Shown: in pieces, positions 31,933-44,547 of the stretch
Position numbering within the stretch: the stretch's first letter is position 1
Layout: every line of letters starts with the position of its first letter
NCBI RefSeq assembly: GCF_932276165.1
Contig: NC_063993.1
Coordinates: 630,001 to 694,000 of the forward strand
Direction of reading: 5' to 3'
Length of the DNA stretch: 64,000 nt
From: Plutella xylostella
Lineage: Eukaryota > Arthropoda > Insecta > Lepidoptera > Plutellidae
The notes under the pieces: model-generated
The model's database searches: none
What the model was told of the DNA's origin: nothing
The model's input: only the letters and a program-made list of their open reading frames with translations
Translations under genes and position numbers: made by a program

Positions 31933-34900
31933 CCTACAATTTTTCTATGGACGCAACGTTTTTTTTTACAATCTAATATGAACTTATGAATTGACTGAAC
32001 AATTTTACGTGTACCGGACACTGTATCTATTACTGTATCTATTGGGAAGCCAGAGAATTTCCAAATAGCTAGTTAACCACAAGAGTATTAAAATAGTTCA
32101 CAAAATGTTTAACAATTTCAATATCGAAGTGGCGGACCTAATGTTTCACATTTTCACAAACCATGCTGTGGATGTCTAGTTCTAATAATGTACACTTATT
32201 TAAATTCCATTACGAACTAAATAATTCAGATCAGATTTAAAATTGCATAATGTACAATGATATTTTACCATTATTTACCTACTTTTATTTAAACCAAATG
32301 CCCAATCTTTACATTCTTATTACACTTATTTACATCCAAACATTTGGGGCAAAATAAAAAAACATACGATAAATAAAACAAGAACGCCGTTCTTTTTCAC
32401 TTCAAATCCATTACCTTATTGCTTTTTTTCCGATCGGCACGCTTCCCGTTGAAATAAGCGGCTTGGCGATATAACACGGCAAAATTGAAAAGAGCCCTTA
32501 ATGGATTGTCTGATGACAGATGAATGGAGAAGGTGTACCGAAGTGCCACCATCAAATGGAAGAAAGGACCAGTTTTAATCATATTTAATGCGTTCGCACA
32601 AAACGGCAGCAGGAAATTATTATTGTAACTTTTTCTGAGATTACAAAAGATTTGTTTTGATATTCTTGGTGTTGATTTTCTTCGTATATAAACACAAAAA
32701 TTAAGGTGACATCGATAATCTTGATTGTAGTAAAAGGTGGTACGAGCCTCACTGATAAACTTTAACCGTGTATAATTAAAAACAAACCATTATCCTGGTC
32801 TATTCTAGACACAACTAATCTGCATCTTATTAGCTCTAAATGGTATGTTTAAAGATAGAAACTAGAAATATAATCTCATTAACGACTATCTCTCTGAACA
32901 ACACTACAACAAAATGGCGGCTAAACCCTGTAAGTTTACTCTCGAGGGCCTCACACAAATTACATTCAGAGCTAAGCTTAATTAATCTCAAAAAACGAGA
33001 AAGAACGTGTTTTTCCGGATAAAGTACTGGTTCCGTACGTACCGCAACTACGTAACTACCGCGTAGGTAGTTTATGAAAATTTGTAATAAAGTTATGTAA
33101 GTAGTACCTTGCATTGAGCATTCGCTACCTTACCGGTACCTTAATAATTAAAACTTAAAAAGTATTTTTTTGATTAAATACAAATAGGTGATTGTAACTA
33201 TTACAACAACTATCATTCTGATGTACTTACATTCGTCAGCGACTGAAAACCTTATCTGACTAGCAAATAATTTCACCACGATCAAAAACCTTTGATCAGC
33301 TCTAGTTTTTGTATTCATAAGACTAAAACCTTACTATCTTTATGTATCCTGTTAACTCACAATATAATTTGTAATGGGACGTCTTTTCCTGCCAGTATAT
33401 CCGCTACGGAACCCTAAACGACTGAAACGTCCGCACACGACCCGCCGCCGGCTGATCCTAACTCCTGAAAACATTTTATAAAATAAAACATGCTCGTTAA
33501 GAATTAAGAATCACTTCGCTTCATCTTAATTCAACTGTAGATTAAATAATAAAATAATATATTGTTGTAATATTATTATTATGGTGATAATTTAAAATGA
33601 TGTTAATAAGTTATGATTCTGTTTTATTTTTAGGGACACCTTAACTCTTTCTTTGCATGAAGTAGGAACTCGTATATTAGGCTACAAATTCCATAAGTAG
33701 GTACCTACCTAACATGAAAAATAATAATACCTATATTATGGTGATACTGATGATAGTACTTGATAACATTAAAAATAATTGTTATATTTTGGCTTTATGT
33801 AGCAATTTACCCATTGACCTAAAACTATTTCAGCTATAACTTTCTAAAATAACAAAACACAACTTAAAACACATTTATAAATACGCAACAATTAACCCTT
33901 ACTCCGTAACCCTGTAATACCGACGCCTAACACATAGTTACAGAGCAAAGCAAGATCTCATTACCGCTTTTCGTTGGCAGTGCAAATGGGGGTTAATTTC
34001 ATTACGCGGGCCCAACGAATCGTGTGATAACTTTAGTGTTGTTACGTCGAGCTAGAGGGCGCCCCCGGGACATGTGTTTGTATTAAAACGACAGGCGAAA
34101 CGTAACTCGTGATGAGTTCATACAAAGTTTGTATGATGTGAGCCTGTTGCGGTCTGTGGCGAGGCTCAAATTGTGCGTGGGTTGATGGACTGTTTTTTTT
34201 GCAAGCGAACTCGTTTAGCTTGCAATAACAGTGAGCGGAACGGTTCGTATTTTTATTGGATTAATTCGTGAATATATAGGGCATGGCTGTGTGTATCATA
34301 ATGTGGGTTACATTTTGCGTTTAGGAGGCTTGTGGTGTTTCTCTCCCGTACTATCTATATCCATATTCTAACATAATAATATTTTAAATAAGTATAAATA
34401 CCTAGTTCAAAATAATGTAAGCAGGTATTTTAACCCGCATAATATAAGGTGCAATGAAACACAAGTACTTATTATAATATCGTCCAACACCTGATTCAAA
34501 ATGATATCGACTAAAAGTGTGAATTTCCCCTCTACATTTTATCTCAGTAACTCAACCGTGAAGCTCAGTCCAGCTCATTAGCATAACTGATTGAGCAGGA
34601 CGTATTGTTTCGGAATTACTCGCAGAATTTGCGATTGCAGCGCCGCCGACTCCTCTGTGACCTAACGGCATATTTTGGAACTACGAACAACTCTGTTATT
34701 TTTAATTTTATAGACTGTAGATATTTTTTTACGGTAAGTATAAATGTATTCGGTCAAGTAGTGAATGAATTTTGTTTTTGGTTGATAACGTTGTTATGTT
34801 TATGATGAGTTGATGACACTGATAAGAATTAATTAAGATTGGCGGCAAGTTAATTATTACAGTTTTGAAAAAAACTAGGTATTCTTTGTATATTTTTAAC

Positions 34901-35391
34901 TGTATTGTATATTTAACCAGTTATAAATAGTTACAATATGGTTGCCAGAATAGCACCTCAGGTCCTTTGTGACCTGTATTAATTGTCCGATTGGGAATCA
35001 AACTTTAGTATTTTCGCACCAGCAAACCCCAACGGACATCAAACGGACCGAATTCAAATTAATTTATTTGCTAACCGAACAACTATTGGGATATTAATTT
35101 ATTACTAATAAATTAAGTTTTGCGTCGTCGTAATTTTGTTGTTTTGCTGAATTATCGTGTTGGAATATTCATAAGCTTAGTTATTTAATGTTTAGATTGG
35201 TAACCATTTTATTGCACTATAAATTGTAATACTGTTGCCATTTTTTTCCACTCAAGAGAAATATTTATATTTACAAGACAAGTAGTGATTTGACTGTGAC
35301 TAATCCTTTCAATTTGGTGACAAATCGCTATTTTAAAAACTCCGCCTGTATACTTTTAGGCGCAGGCCACCGTACATCTATAAATCAAGGA
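31933..35391. other. No gene recognised; one GC-richer island
   Basis: AT-rich apart from 33960-34090 (GCGGGCCCAACGAATCG, AGGGCGCCCCCGGGACATG), which matches no repeat here. Frames at 32836-33114 (minus, 92 codons) and 31773-32021 (minus) have no motifs. Confidence 0.45.
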
Positions 35392-35440
35392 GATGTGCAG
35401 TTTTCTTCACGATGTTTTCCTTCACCGTAAGAGCACGTCA
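35392..35440 (-). repeat. Repeat C, 5' part, minus strand
   Basis: The minus strand reads CTTACGGTGAAGGAAAACAT then CGTGAAGAAAACTGCACATC. It matches the beginning of the copy at 8970-9192. Confidence 0.5.
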
Positions 35441-38139
35441 TATATTTTTCCCTCACCTTAAGGTACTTAAATTCCGTAATTTCTAAACAATTCATTGGGA
35501 CATGGCTGGATTCTAACGATGGTTTGTTTTTGGCAAAATTGGTGTCTACATTCGGCCCGAAGTATCAAATGTTCATGATCCGGGTAGGAGCAGTACCTTC
35601 AAATGAACTGTATGATACGGCGCGTGCCGTTTCGGCTTCGTTCCAATTAGGCTGGGAGAGGCCGCGCCCCCTGCAGGCTGTCTAGACACTATAATCTATA
35701 TAGAGATGAAAGGTCCACGCCAATCGGCTTTGCGCTAAAATTAAACTAACAAAGAGCGGCAGTATTTTTAACTTTATAAAGAAAGATATGGAAGAGCTTT
35801 TGTTGCGGTATTTTGTGTTCTAATGGTAGATGCTTGTTTTGATGGCCAACTCTTAAGCGTACCAAAAAGTTTTTTTTTGGTGAAATACCTATTCATATAT
35901 AAGACGTTAAGAATTAGGAGATCAATGTATTTAACTGATTTTCTATCGTATTATAATCCAAACCATCAAGTCGGATTCACCGTAGGTAGTAGTCCTAAAT
36001 CCTTACCTGTAAAACAAAACAGTGTTGATAATTCACTCATTGCACATCGCAGTCACGTAGCGCCCTTAATTAAAGGGTTAATGAGATCTGGTGCTGACCT
36101 CGGCCTGCCTCGGCTGCCTCGGGCGACCTCGAGAGACGCGGACATGGACCCTTAACAAATGCTGGAAGAAAGTTTGCAAACAAACAGCACTGGAATTAAG
36201 TAAATATTTGTTAAAGTTACAGCAGGATGCTTAGAGCTTTGGCTACTTTAAAAAATCTTCAGTGCACGTTCTAACTATACTCAATTTATTAGTAATCTGT
36301 GGTTCTGCCTTAGTCAAGACAATGTAGCCTACATTGAATTGATTAAACCCTGATTTTCTGATGAGTCGTCGTGAGTTCACAAGAACCCGGATATTAACAG
36401 ATAAAGATAGAATAAAAATGTGGCTGCCGCAAAATATCTTACATCGTCTCACTATAATAAAATATACATGCTTACTATGATATCCCATTCTAACCTTTCA
36501 GCTAAAGCAACCTAATCTTCAAAGCGATGGTAGGTACTCCGTATTTCAGTCTAGGGTTAGCTCCCCTCGCTTATCTTATCTCATCTCCGGGTATGAAAGG
36601 TCCTGCGTTTGACTCCACTGATATGTCTGAGCCTTGAACCTACCATAAACCCTTGTTGGGTACGGGGACTAAATGTACAGGTATCTATTTTAGTGTTATT
36701 GCGAGCAGCAGCTATTAACGATGGATGTTGTGTCTAAGGTTATATGTTGAATTCCCAGTTGCGGATCTCGCGTAATTAATTAAAGATAGAGTTAATAGTA
36801 ACATCCTCAATTTAAAATCATTTTTAATTATGGGACTAATACATAGCTTATACTTAATAAATAGCATTTCCACAAACCGCTTCGTTGAACTCATGTCTCT
36901 TCCCAGTTTTCGGTGGAAAAAAAAACCATTATAATTTTATATTTTCTTTAAAATGTCTCTCAAGTGTCATCTGAGGAAAATTCTATGATTATCAGCCTTA
37001 CTAAAAACCAAAACCATGTGGAAAGTGACTAAGTAATGATTGTCCTAGCAGGAGTTATTTTATTCTATCATATACAAACGTATACTTATAAACATTTGTT
37101 CAGTAGTCGATACTATTTTATCTCTTTCGCAAGCATCCTGAATTTAAATAACCATAACTAACTGAAATTTATTATTCGCACTTAAATATTTTATTATTTT
37201 TGCTATATCACTAGCACAGTCTTTTATCTACATAGACTCGTGTGCGTATTAGGTACTATCATACAATTTTCGTGTCCCATCAAAAACGTTTCAGCAACGT
37301 GTATAGTCGCTACATGACATGTAAACGCGCGTTACCCTGTGCGCTAATAGGCAATATCTGCTTCCAAATTGCTTTCCTAACGACATTCGTACGGGGCATA
37401 ATGACACGCTTAATTCCATTATCGATGTATCGACGGACACTGTTTTTACGAGTATTTAGATTTTATGTTTGTTCTCATGAAATCTAGTTTAGGACACTCT
37501 AGACTTATCAGCAAATAAAACGCATTCGATTCTTAAAACTGTTCGCGAGCTAAACAGTCTTAAATAATAATAAACATGTCTAACATAATATTAATAACAT
37601 GGCTTTATGAAAATACCTCAACTCCATCAGAGTGGTCATTAATTTACTGGTTACATTTTGCTTTTAAACACACAATGCAAAATTTCAATATCGCTCAGTT
37701 TACAAAAAGCCGAAAGCTCGTTAATACGAGTGACCTAAAACCACTTAAATCCTGCGTACACACGCACATGCGTTCATTATCAAGCTTTTAGGCTCTTAAA
37801 CCAAATTGTATAGCTTGTCCCGTGGATTTATACTGACATTGTGGAGTAGCAGAGCTTAACGTGTACACAATAGAGTGTGATTTAGCTCGATATGCGGATG
37901 AGCCGAAGGACAATAGGTTGTTCGACCGCCGATATTGGGTCTATAACAAGGTTACCTCCACAAACAAAAGCCCTTTAATTTTATTATCTGATGCCGCGCG
38001 GCGTCGCCGGGGTTTGAGCTCTCATTTGTCAATTTGCTTACGAGGCAGATTTCTCTTTGTACGTAAGATTTGCTTAGCCTCAATCTTAACCCCGGTTATG
38101 ATTTTCGTATCTGTGAGTCTGAATGTTAAAAAATATCAT
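35441..38139. other. No gene recognised
   Basis: AT-rich. A 110-codon frame at 35823-36155 ends in a GC-rich CCTCGGCTGCCTCGGGCGAC stretch but has no recognisable domain. It is left uncalled. Confidence 0.45.
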
Positions 38140-38930
38140 TAAATTCGGTTCTACCTTTTTTGGCATAAGATTTATTTGCCTAATCTCGTATTGCATAGTA
38201 ACGTTTGGTCAAAGTCTCGTTACGCCGAAAATCGTATAGCATAAATCTCGTTAAGTAAAAAGTTATTTCGCATAACATTGTTTAGCCTAATAATGGTATG
38301 GCCAAATCTTGAATAGCCTAATAATACTATGGCATAGGTTTATTAGGTTTATACAAAGTAATAATATTCGTTTGGCTTTAACTATGACGGAGCGTCTCCC
38401 TATATAGCGCAAACTGGTGCCTTGTATCGTTTCCGCTGTTTGGAAAACGCTCCGCTCCGCTTCGCTGCGCTCCGCTTTGGTTTTGATGAACATGTGCACC
38501 TAACACGCTCCTCCTCGCTTTGCTCGTCGTCGCACCTATTTTTAGATTTCGATCTCATGGGGTTTGTAATAATTATATTGGTCGTTAACTTTCGATTTTT
38601 TGATCATACAATATCGTGATTTTCGGGATGTAGGAGAAAAATACCACAATTTGTACATTTACTAAGTACATACTTAATATATTATTTATTAAGATAACAT
38701 TAGGAGAAACAAGATTATACATAGGTATAGACGAACATAAATTTGAGCAAACGAAACTTAGGTGTTTAAAGATTGTGCCTAAAGAGTTTTAGACGAAACG
38801 AGCCTTATGCCACATAAGTCTTGGCAAAGTGATGGTTCGGCCAAAAAAGTTTAGACCATACGAGTTATGCGAAATGAGTTTTGGTCAATAAAGATTATGC
38901 GAGATGCGCTCATCTCGAACCCTTAAATTC
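38140..38930. repeat. Internally repetitive element with GC-rich core
   Basis: The outer parts (38150-38350 and 38790-38915) are full of degenerate copies of GGCATAAGATTT, TAATCTCGT, CGAGTTATGCGAAATGAG and TTTTGGTCAA. Their orientation is mostly opposite on the two sides. The core at 38385-38540 is GC-rich, with AACGCTCCGCTCCGCTTCGC and TTTGCTCGTCGTCGCACC. I recall similar stretches from noctuid genomes. Class unknown, with no coding. Confidence 0.5.
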
Positions 38931-39494
38931 ACATACATACAGTTCACATTATTAACACGTGATACCGATTTGCTTACGCAAATAGTCTATCCGCTTTTCG
39001 CTGTAAATTTTGTACTCTCGTTATAGGTAGCCGAATCACCGTTTTTTATTGACTTCTAGAGATATGTTTGACTGCAATGCACTTACACAACTACACATCT
39101 GGAATCTAATCTAAATGCGCACTTTCATTTCCAATCGATTTTCAAAAACATTAAATTCACCATTTCAATAAACATGTTCTCAAGTGAAATAAACGAACCT
39201 AAATTCGCATAGCATTCGCTTGTGGCGCAAAATTTACCAAACAAACCGACTGCTTTCTTCCACAAAGCGGTTCGTCCTAAGCGGGCGCACAGTACACGCA
39301 GAAAAATCAGAGAAAACGTTCGGATCCACCGTCGATCACGTACTGGGACCGCGGACTGAATACATTTCTAGCCAGCACTTGTTCTAGCCTGTCTCAAAAA
39401 CACGTGATACGAATATGCGATCGTATCAGGGACTTTATTGGACCTATTGCGCCGACTTTCAGTGCAGCGGTGCGGGGCAGTGACGTTGGCAACT
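38931..39494. other. No gene recognised; GC-richer part
   Basis: The part at 39250-39480 is GC-richer (AAGCGGGCGCACAGTACACG, AGTGCAGCGGTGCGGGGCAG) and contains TTTCAGTG, an initiator-like string. There is no TATA box or downstream element at the right distance. Confidence 0.4.
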
Positions 39495-39738
39495 GAGGGG
39501 GTTACTCTCATCGACGAACAAAGAAAGGGAAAGGAAATGTCATGCATTTGGCACGCGTATTACAACGAAATAGAGTCCTGGTTAGCACTTATCCGAGCTG
39601 CAGTTTTGTTTTTCTGAAGCTTCGGAGCGCTGCGCGAACCACCGCTCTATCTCGTGGTGTGAAGTGTGCCGATTGCTTGAAAATTAATGTTTGTTTCCAT
39701 TATCCATTTAGAGAGTGACTCCCCAGGTTCAATCTGTC
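39495..39738 (-). mobile_element. MITE family A, diverged copy
   Basis: The left end GGGGGTTACTCTCATCGACG and the block GCGCGAACCACCGCTCTATC with GTGTGCCGATTGCTTGAAA match the family, in minus orientation. A stretch like GAGAGTGACTCCCCAGG closes it. Internally, AGAGTCCTGGTTAGC and GCGAACCACCGCTCT form an imperfect inverted repeat. Confidence 0.45.
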
Positions 39739-40794
39739 TGTTAAAGTCGGATTTGAATTGATGTTATTGTGTTGGAATTATGTAGGTATTGTGTCGTGAG
39801 TTGCTACTGTGGTGCAGTGGTTGGAGAAATCGGCTGTAAGATGAAGTAAGGTTGAGGAAGTACCTACATGGTCTACAATTATTTACAAACATCCATCGGT
39901 TTCTAATAAATGATCTAAGTCTGTTTGTACCAGAAAGATGGCAATACAGTGCAGAGGTATGGTAAATAATAATGGATAGGGATCCAGGAAGCACCTAAAC
40001 AAAGTTATGACGAAAGGTCTCCAGAAGTTAATTAGCCAGTATGATATTCTTCATTCTCATTAACAAAATACTGAGAACATACCTAATTAAGTTTTTACTT
40101 ACATTGTGAAAGTTTTTAAAGCAAACTCCTTGTTAGTCTCCAGTTACTTCGCCACAGATTGAAATTAAAGTTTATAAACTCAATGTATGCTAATAATTTT
40201 AAAGTTCTTGTCCCGATCTGAGCAACCCTAAAGTTTTCTAATTTATATTCATATTTTAAACCGGACTGTTTGTAACTTCACCGCTGTGGCCCTGTTTACA
40301 TCGAAGGTTTGCCTGTTGTTATAAACATTGATAATAATAATAAACCGTTTATTGCAGCTAACAAGAGACATAATTTGTTAGTAACAATGTCGCTTATTCC
40401 AACATAATTCTACATATATTTTCATTACGTCCAATAAAATAAATAATATTTCATTTCATAAATTATTATTTACCTACTATATTTTTAGGCGGAAGTGGCG
40501 GACGTTAGTGGAGAGCCTCTGCACCTCTAGGGTACCATATACCAACAATATAATTTTAACAGGAAGACTTCAATAGATTTTTGCCTGAATACAAGAGACA
40601 CAGTATCGGGAACAATGGGTTTTTCATAAAGAGTCCTTTGCCCAGCAATAGGTCACACCACAGACTACATCTCAATGTATAAAAGTAAGTGCACGTTGTA
40701 TAATTTGTACTTAAATTATACACTCATAACCATATCAATATCATAATGAATGATATGAATTTGTTATTTTTTTGCACTTCCCTACTTTCTGCTC
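39739..40794. other. No gene recognised
   Basis: AT-rich. A minus-strand frame of 76 codons at 39764-39994 has no motif. Confidence 0.5.
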
Positions 40795-40912
40795 CTGAAG
40801 CTCCTGCAGGTTGACTGGTAGAGAATGCTCTTAGCATTAAGTCCACCTGATTGTACATCTACATCTACTTTAGTAAATTGTGCAATAAAAGAATAAATAA
40901 ATAAATTAATAA
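40795..40912 (+). repeat. LINE 3' end with conserved hairpin
   Basis: GGTTGACTGGTAGAGAATGC, TCTTAGCATTAAGTCCACC, a TGTACATCTACA stretch, GTGCAATAAAAGAATAAATA and an AAATAAAT tail. The GAATGCTCTTAGCATT part folds on itself. This is a 3' end I recall as frequent in Lepidoptera. The coding part is missing. Confidence 0.6.
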
Positions 40913-41328
40913 CTCTAGTGAAACGTTCTCTGCATACTCCGCAGGGGAGTATTCAGGGAGCACATTAGTGTAAAACGAGATTGTCTTTCTTTATGTATGT
41001 AAACACCCATAGCGTTTAATTTTGTTGTATTTTATGAGAAGTGCAAATGAGAGTTGTTGGCAACTGAGTTTTAACTCTTAGAATTTCATTAACTTTTGCG
41101 TAGGTAATTTAATTAGCATTGAGGTCGTTTCATGCGTGTAAACAGATATAGATGCTAATAATTAAATTTATAATTATACTTAGCATGTAAACGCAAGATG
41201 AAATTTGCACACATAATACTTACTAATTTACAGTATAATTTTTTTTATTTACTTATTCTACGATTGAATAGGAAACTTAGGAAATTTCTACGATTGCACT
41301 TACAATTAGCTAATATTATTATTATTTA
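40913..41328. other. No gene recognised
   Basis: AT-rich sequence with no supported gene. Confidence 0.5.
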
Positions 41329-41352
41329 ATGAATGAATGAATGAATGAATGC
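41329..41352. repeat. (GAAT)n microsatellite
   Basis: About six GAAT units follow TATTATTATTATTTAAT. A shorter GAAT run lies at 43955-43970. Confidence 0.85.
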
Positions 41353-41576
41353 ACCCCACCAGCCAGGAGTTACCCTGTATCACGGAAATCGCCGCGCCTA
41401 CTGGGGGGCGCTCAGTTTTGAAGGGAGGAGGAACACACGCTCAAGGATAGGTGAGGAAAGTGAATATCATCGACCGAGTATGCACCCTAATTAGCCAATC
41501 TAGGAGAATAGGTAAAGGTAGGAAATAGGTTTTTGGAGAGCGTAAAAGCCATCTTTGGCATAATCATTGTTGGTAC

Positions 41577-41890
41577 GAGTATGTAGGTGCCCGATGTAAT
41601 CCGTGTGTCTGTTGGTGCTCGATGTAGTACTGCATGCATGTAGGTGCCCGCTGTAGTCCCTGTGTCTGTAGGTGCCCGATGTTGTCCGTGTGTCTGTAGG
41701 TGCTCGCTGTAGTACGTGTGTCCGTGGGGTAGGTGCTTGAAGTAATCCGTTTGTCTGTAAGTACCCAATGTTCTCCGTGTGTCTGTAGGTGCTTGAAGTA
41801 ATCCGTGTGTCTGTAGGTACCCGATGCTCCCGTTTGTCTGTAGGTGCTTGAAGTGATCCGTGTCTATAGGTGTCCGATGTAGTTTTTGTG
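41577..41890. repeat. 28-bp minisatellite
   Basis: About eleven diverged tandem units with consensus GTAGGTGCCCGATG plus TNGTCCGTGTGTCT. Some units carry GTAGGTGCTTGAAGTAATCC instead. It overlaps a minus-strand frame (41487-41768) that is repetitive in the same way and has no gene-like start. Confidence 0.85.
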
Positions 41891-43250
41891 TCCTGTGCTG
41901 ATGCTGGAGTGGTTCCGTGCTGATACTGGAGTGGTTCTGTGCTGATGCTGCTGTGGTCCTGTGCTGATGCTGGAGTGGTCCTGTGCTGATGCTGGAGCGA
42001 TCCTTTGGTGATGCTGAAGTGGTTCTGTGCTGATGCTGTAGTGGTCTTGTGCTGACGCTGAAGTGGTCCTGTGCTGATGCTGAAGTGTGTGACTGTAGAT
42101 GGCTGAGTGGTCCTGTGCTGATTCTGAAGTGGTCCTATGCTGATGCTGGAGTGGTCCTGTGCTGATGCTGCAGTGGTCCTGTGCTGACCCTGAAGTGGTC
42201 CTGCGCTGACGCTGAAGTGGTCCTGTGCTGATGGTGAAGTGGTCCTGTGCTGATGCTGTAGTGTGTGACTGTAGATGGCTGAGTGGTCCTGTGCTGATTC
42301 TGAAGTGATCCTGTGCTGATACTGAAGTGTGTGACTGTAGATGGCTGAGTGGTCCTGTGCTGATTCTGAAGTGGTCCTATGCTGATGCTGGAGTGGTCCT
42401 GTGCTGATGCTGCAGTGGTCCTGTGCTGACCCTGAAGTGGTCCTGCGCTGACGCTGAAGTGGTCCTGTGCTGATGGTGAAGTGGTCCTGTGCTGATGCTG
42501 TAGTGTGTGACTGTAGATGGCTGAGTGGTCCTGTGCTGATACTGGAGTGGTTCTCTGCTGATGCTGCTGTGGTCCTGTGCTGATGCTGAAGTGGTCCTGT
42601 GCTGATGCTGGAGTGGTCCTGTGATGATGCTGGAGTGGTCTTGTGCTGATGCTGAAGTGGTTCTGTGCTGATGCTGTAGTGGTCTTATGCTGACGCTGAA
42701 GTGGTCCTGTGCTGATGCTGAAGTGTGTGACTGTAGATGGCTGAGTGGTCCTGTTCTGATTCTGAAGTGGTCCTGTGCTGATGCTGGAGTGGTTCTGTGC
42801 TGATGCTGGAGTGGTCCTGTGCTGATGCTGTTGTGGTCCTGTGCTGATGCTGCAGTGGTCCTGTGCTGACCCTGAAGTGGTCCTGCGCTGACGCTGAAGT
42901 GGTCCTGTGCTGATGGTGAAGTGGTCCTGTGCTGATGCTGTAGTGTGTGACTGTAGATGGCTGAGTGGTCCTGTGCTGATTCTGAAGTGGTCCTATGCTG
43001 ATGCTGGAGTGGTCCTGTGCTGATGCTGGAGTGGTTCTGTGCTGATGCTGCAGTGGTCCTGTGTTGACGCTGAAGTTGTCCTGTGTTGATGCTGGAGTGG
43101 TCCTGTGATGATGCTGGAGTGGTCCTGTGCTGATGCTGAAGTGGTCCTGTGCTGACGCTGAAGTGGTCCTGTGCTGATGCTGAAGTGGTTCTGTGCTGAT
43201 GCTGTAGTGTAGTGACTGAAGATGGCTGAAGTGGTCCTGTGTCTGATACT
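41891..43250. repeat. 22-bp minisatellite with higher-order structure
   Basis: About 60 tandem units of consensus GTGGTCCTGTGCTGATGCTGAA, in strict 22-bp phase over most of the array. A distinct unit, GTGTGTGACTGTAGATGGCTGA, recurs with GACTG at 42091, 42267, 42333, 42509, 42729 and 42949. The spacings are 176, 66, 176, 220 and 220 bp, each a multiple of 22. About 209 bp from 42091 recur unchanged from 42333. It directly follows the 28-bp array. Confidence 0.95.
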
Positions 43251-44547
43251 ATATTTATGTCCTGTAGCGTTCCTGTGCCTTGCGTCTGTGACTTCTGGGC
43301 TGGGTAGTGTGGGCGGGACTGATGAGACTTATTCCGTGTTTGTGTGCGTCTTCGAATGGTGGCGATAATTGATGGAAAGTAAATTGGTTGTTGTCTTCTA
43401 TTTATTATTTAGTTCTAGCTGGCTCGTATGTAGGCAGCGGTTGCATATTGACAATAGTTGATATATTGATTTTATTGTATTTTAACCTGTGTTCATTTTT
43501 CAGTTTCCCTTGAATGGCGTTCGTTGATGTAGACAGCTACATCTCTCCATATAACAAGCAAGGTCCATATAGCAAACAAGATCAAAAAAATACTTGAAAG
43601 AATTCTATTAACATCTTCGGTGAGCTATTGTTTTAAGGGTGCAGTTTCTGTCTATAACATTTTTGTTATATTCTATTTGAAAGTATCTTTGTTGCAATGT
43701 GGGAATTTTGTTTAACCAACTTTGGCTTTGTCTACTTTTACCCCATTGTTTCAGTTTGGGTCTATTTTATGGCTTGCAGATGTTCTGTTTCTTTTAGCGC
43801 AATGGGTATATTGCCGGAGTTTATTTTAATTTTTTATTCTGGTCTGAAAGAGAGCTTATTTTTAAGAACTACGTTTGCTGTGGGAAAAATATTAGTTTAT
43901 GGTCCTAAACCCTGCACGTGTTTGTATAATAGGATACCTACGTTAGAGTTCAGGATGAATGAATGAATGAATTGGGGATATTTTAATTTACTAACTAAAG
44001 TTAAATTTATTCGTTGATATTTTGCTAGATGGTGGAAGCGTCGTGCTAGATATTTTTGGATACAGACGCACTAGTTTAATTATTAATCCTTTTCAAAATA
44101 TAACAGATATTATTTTTTATTATACATTAGGCACACTGTTCATGCAATAAAGTGTTTGAGATTTTTTGTTGTTGACTAAAGGTAAATTTCATTGAATGAT
44201 ATTCTGCTGGATACTGTGCTATTTGGATAAATACATGGTAAAATAAAAGCAATATGAGATGAAAAAAATACGCATTAATCACCACGTTTTTCTTAGTTAC
44301 TAGAGTAAGAAAACTAACTTCGAAAGTAACCACCACTCTCGTTCAGGAAATTGAGATACTTATATTTCAAATTTAGCATTTGGAAGGATGATAATGAATG
44401 CCTTCTGTCAGGTGCCTCAAAGGTCTAGATGGTAAAGTACGGTGGTGCGGATAGTTGGTATTTCCGAAGCAGCGTCAGCAGGTCTCTAGATCGGGGTTGG
44501 AATTCTCTCACCAGATTCTCGCGACGATTGTTGCTTTAGGTTTGGGG
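43251..44547. other. No gene recognised
   Basis: An AT-rich flank after the minisatellite. Frames at 43697-43966 (89 codons) and 44127-44336 have no motifs. Confidence 0.5.

Noticed and set aside
35823..36155. Plus-strand frame of 110 codons with a GC-rich end
   Set aside because: No motif, and the GC-rich part reads as a low-complexity string. Nothing beyond length supports it.
39440..39495. Initiator plus downstream promoter element at TTTCAGTGCAGCGG
   Set aside because: The bases at +28 to +32 do not fit the downstream element and there is no TATA box 30 bases upstream.
41891..43250. CRISPR array
   Set aside because: Units are contiguous with no unique spacers, the unit itself varies, and the genome is that of an insect.
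41487..43411. Long stop-free stretches on the minus strand through the minisatellites
   Set aside because: The repeat unit contains no cta, tca or tta triplets on the plus strand, so the minus strand is open by composition. Stops occur in different frames at about 42135, 42377, 42685 and 42993. There is almost no start codon.
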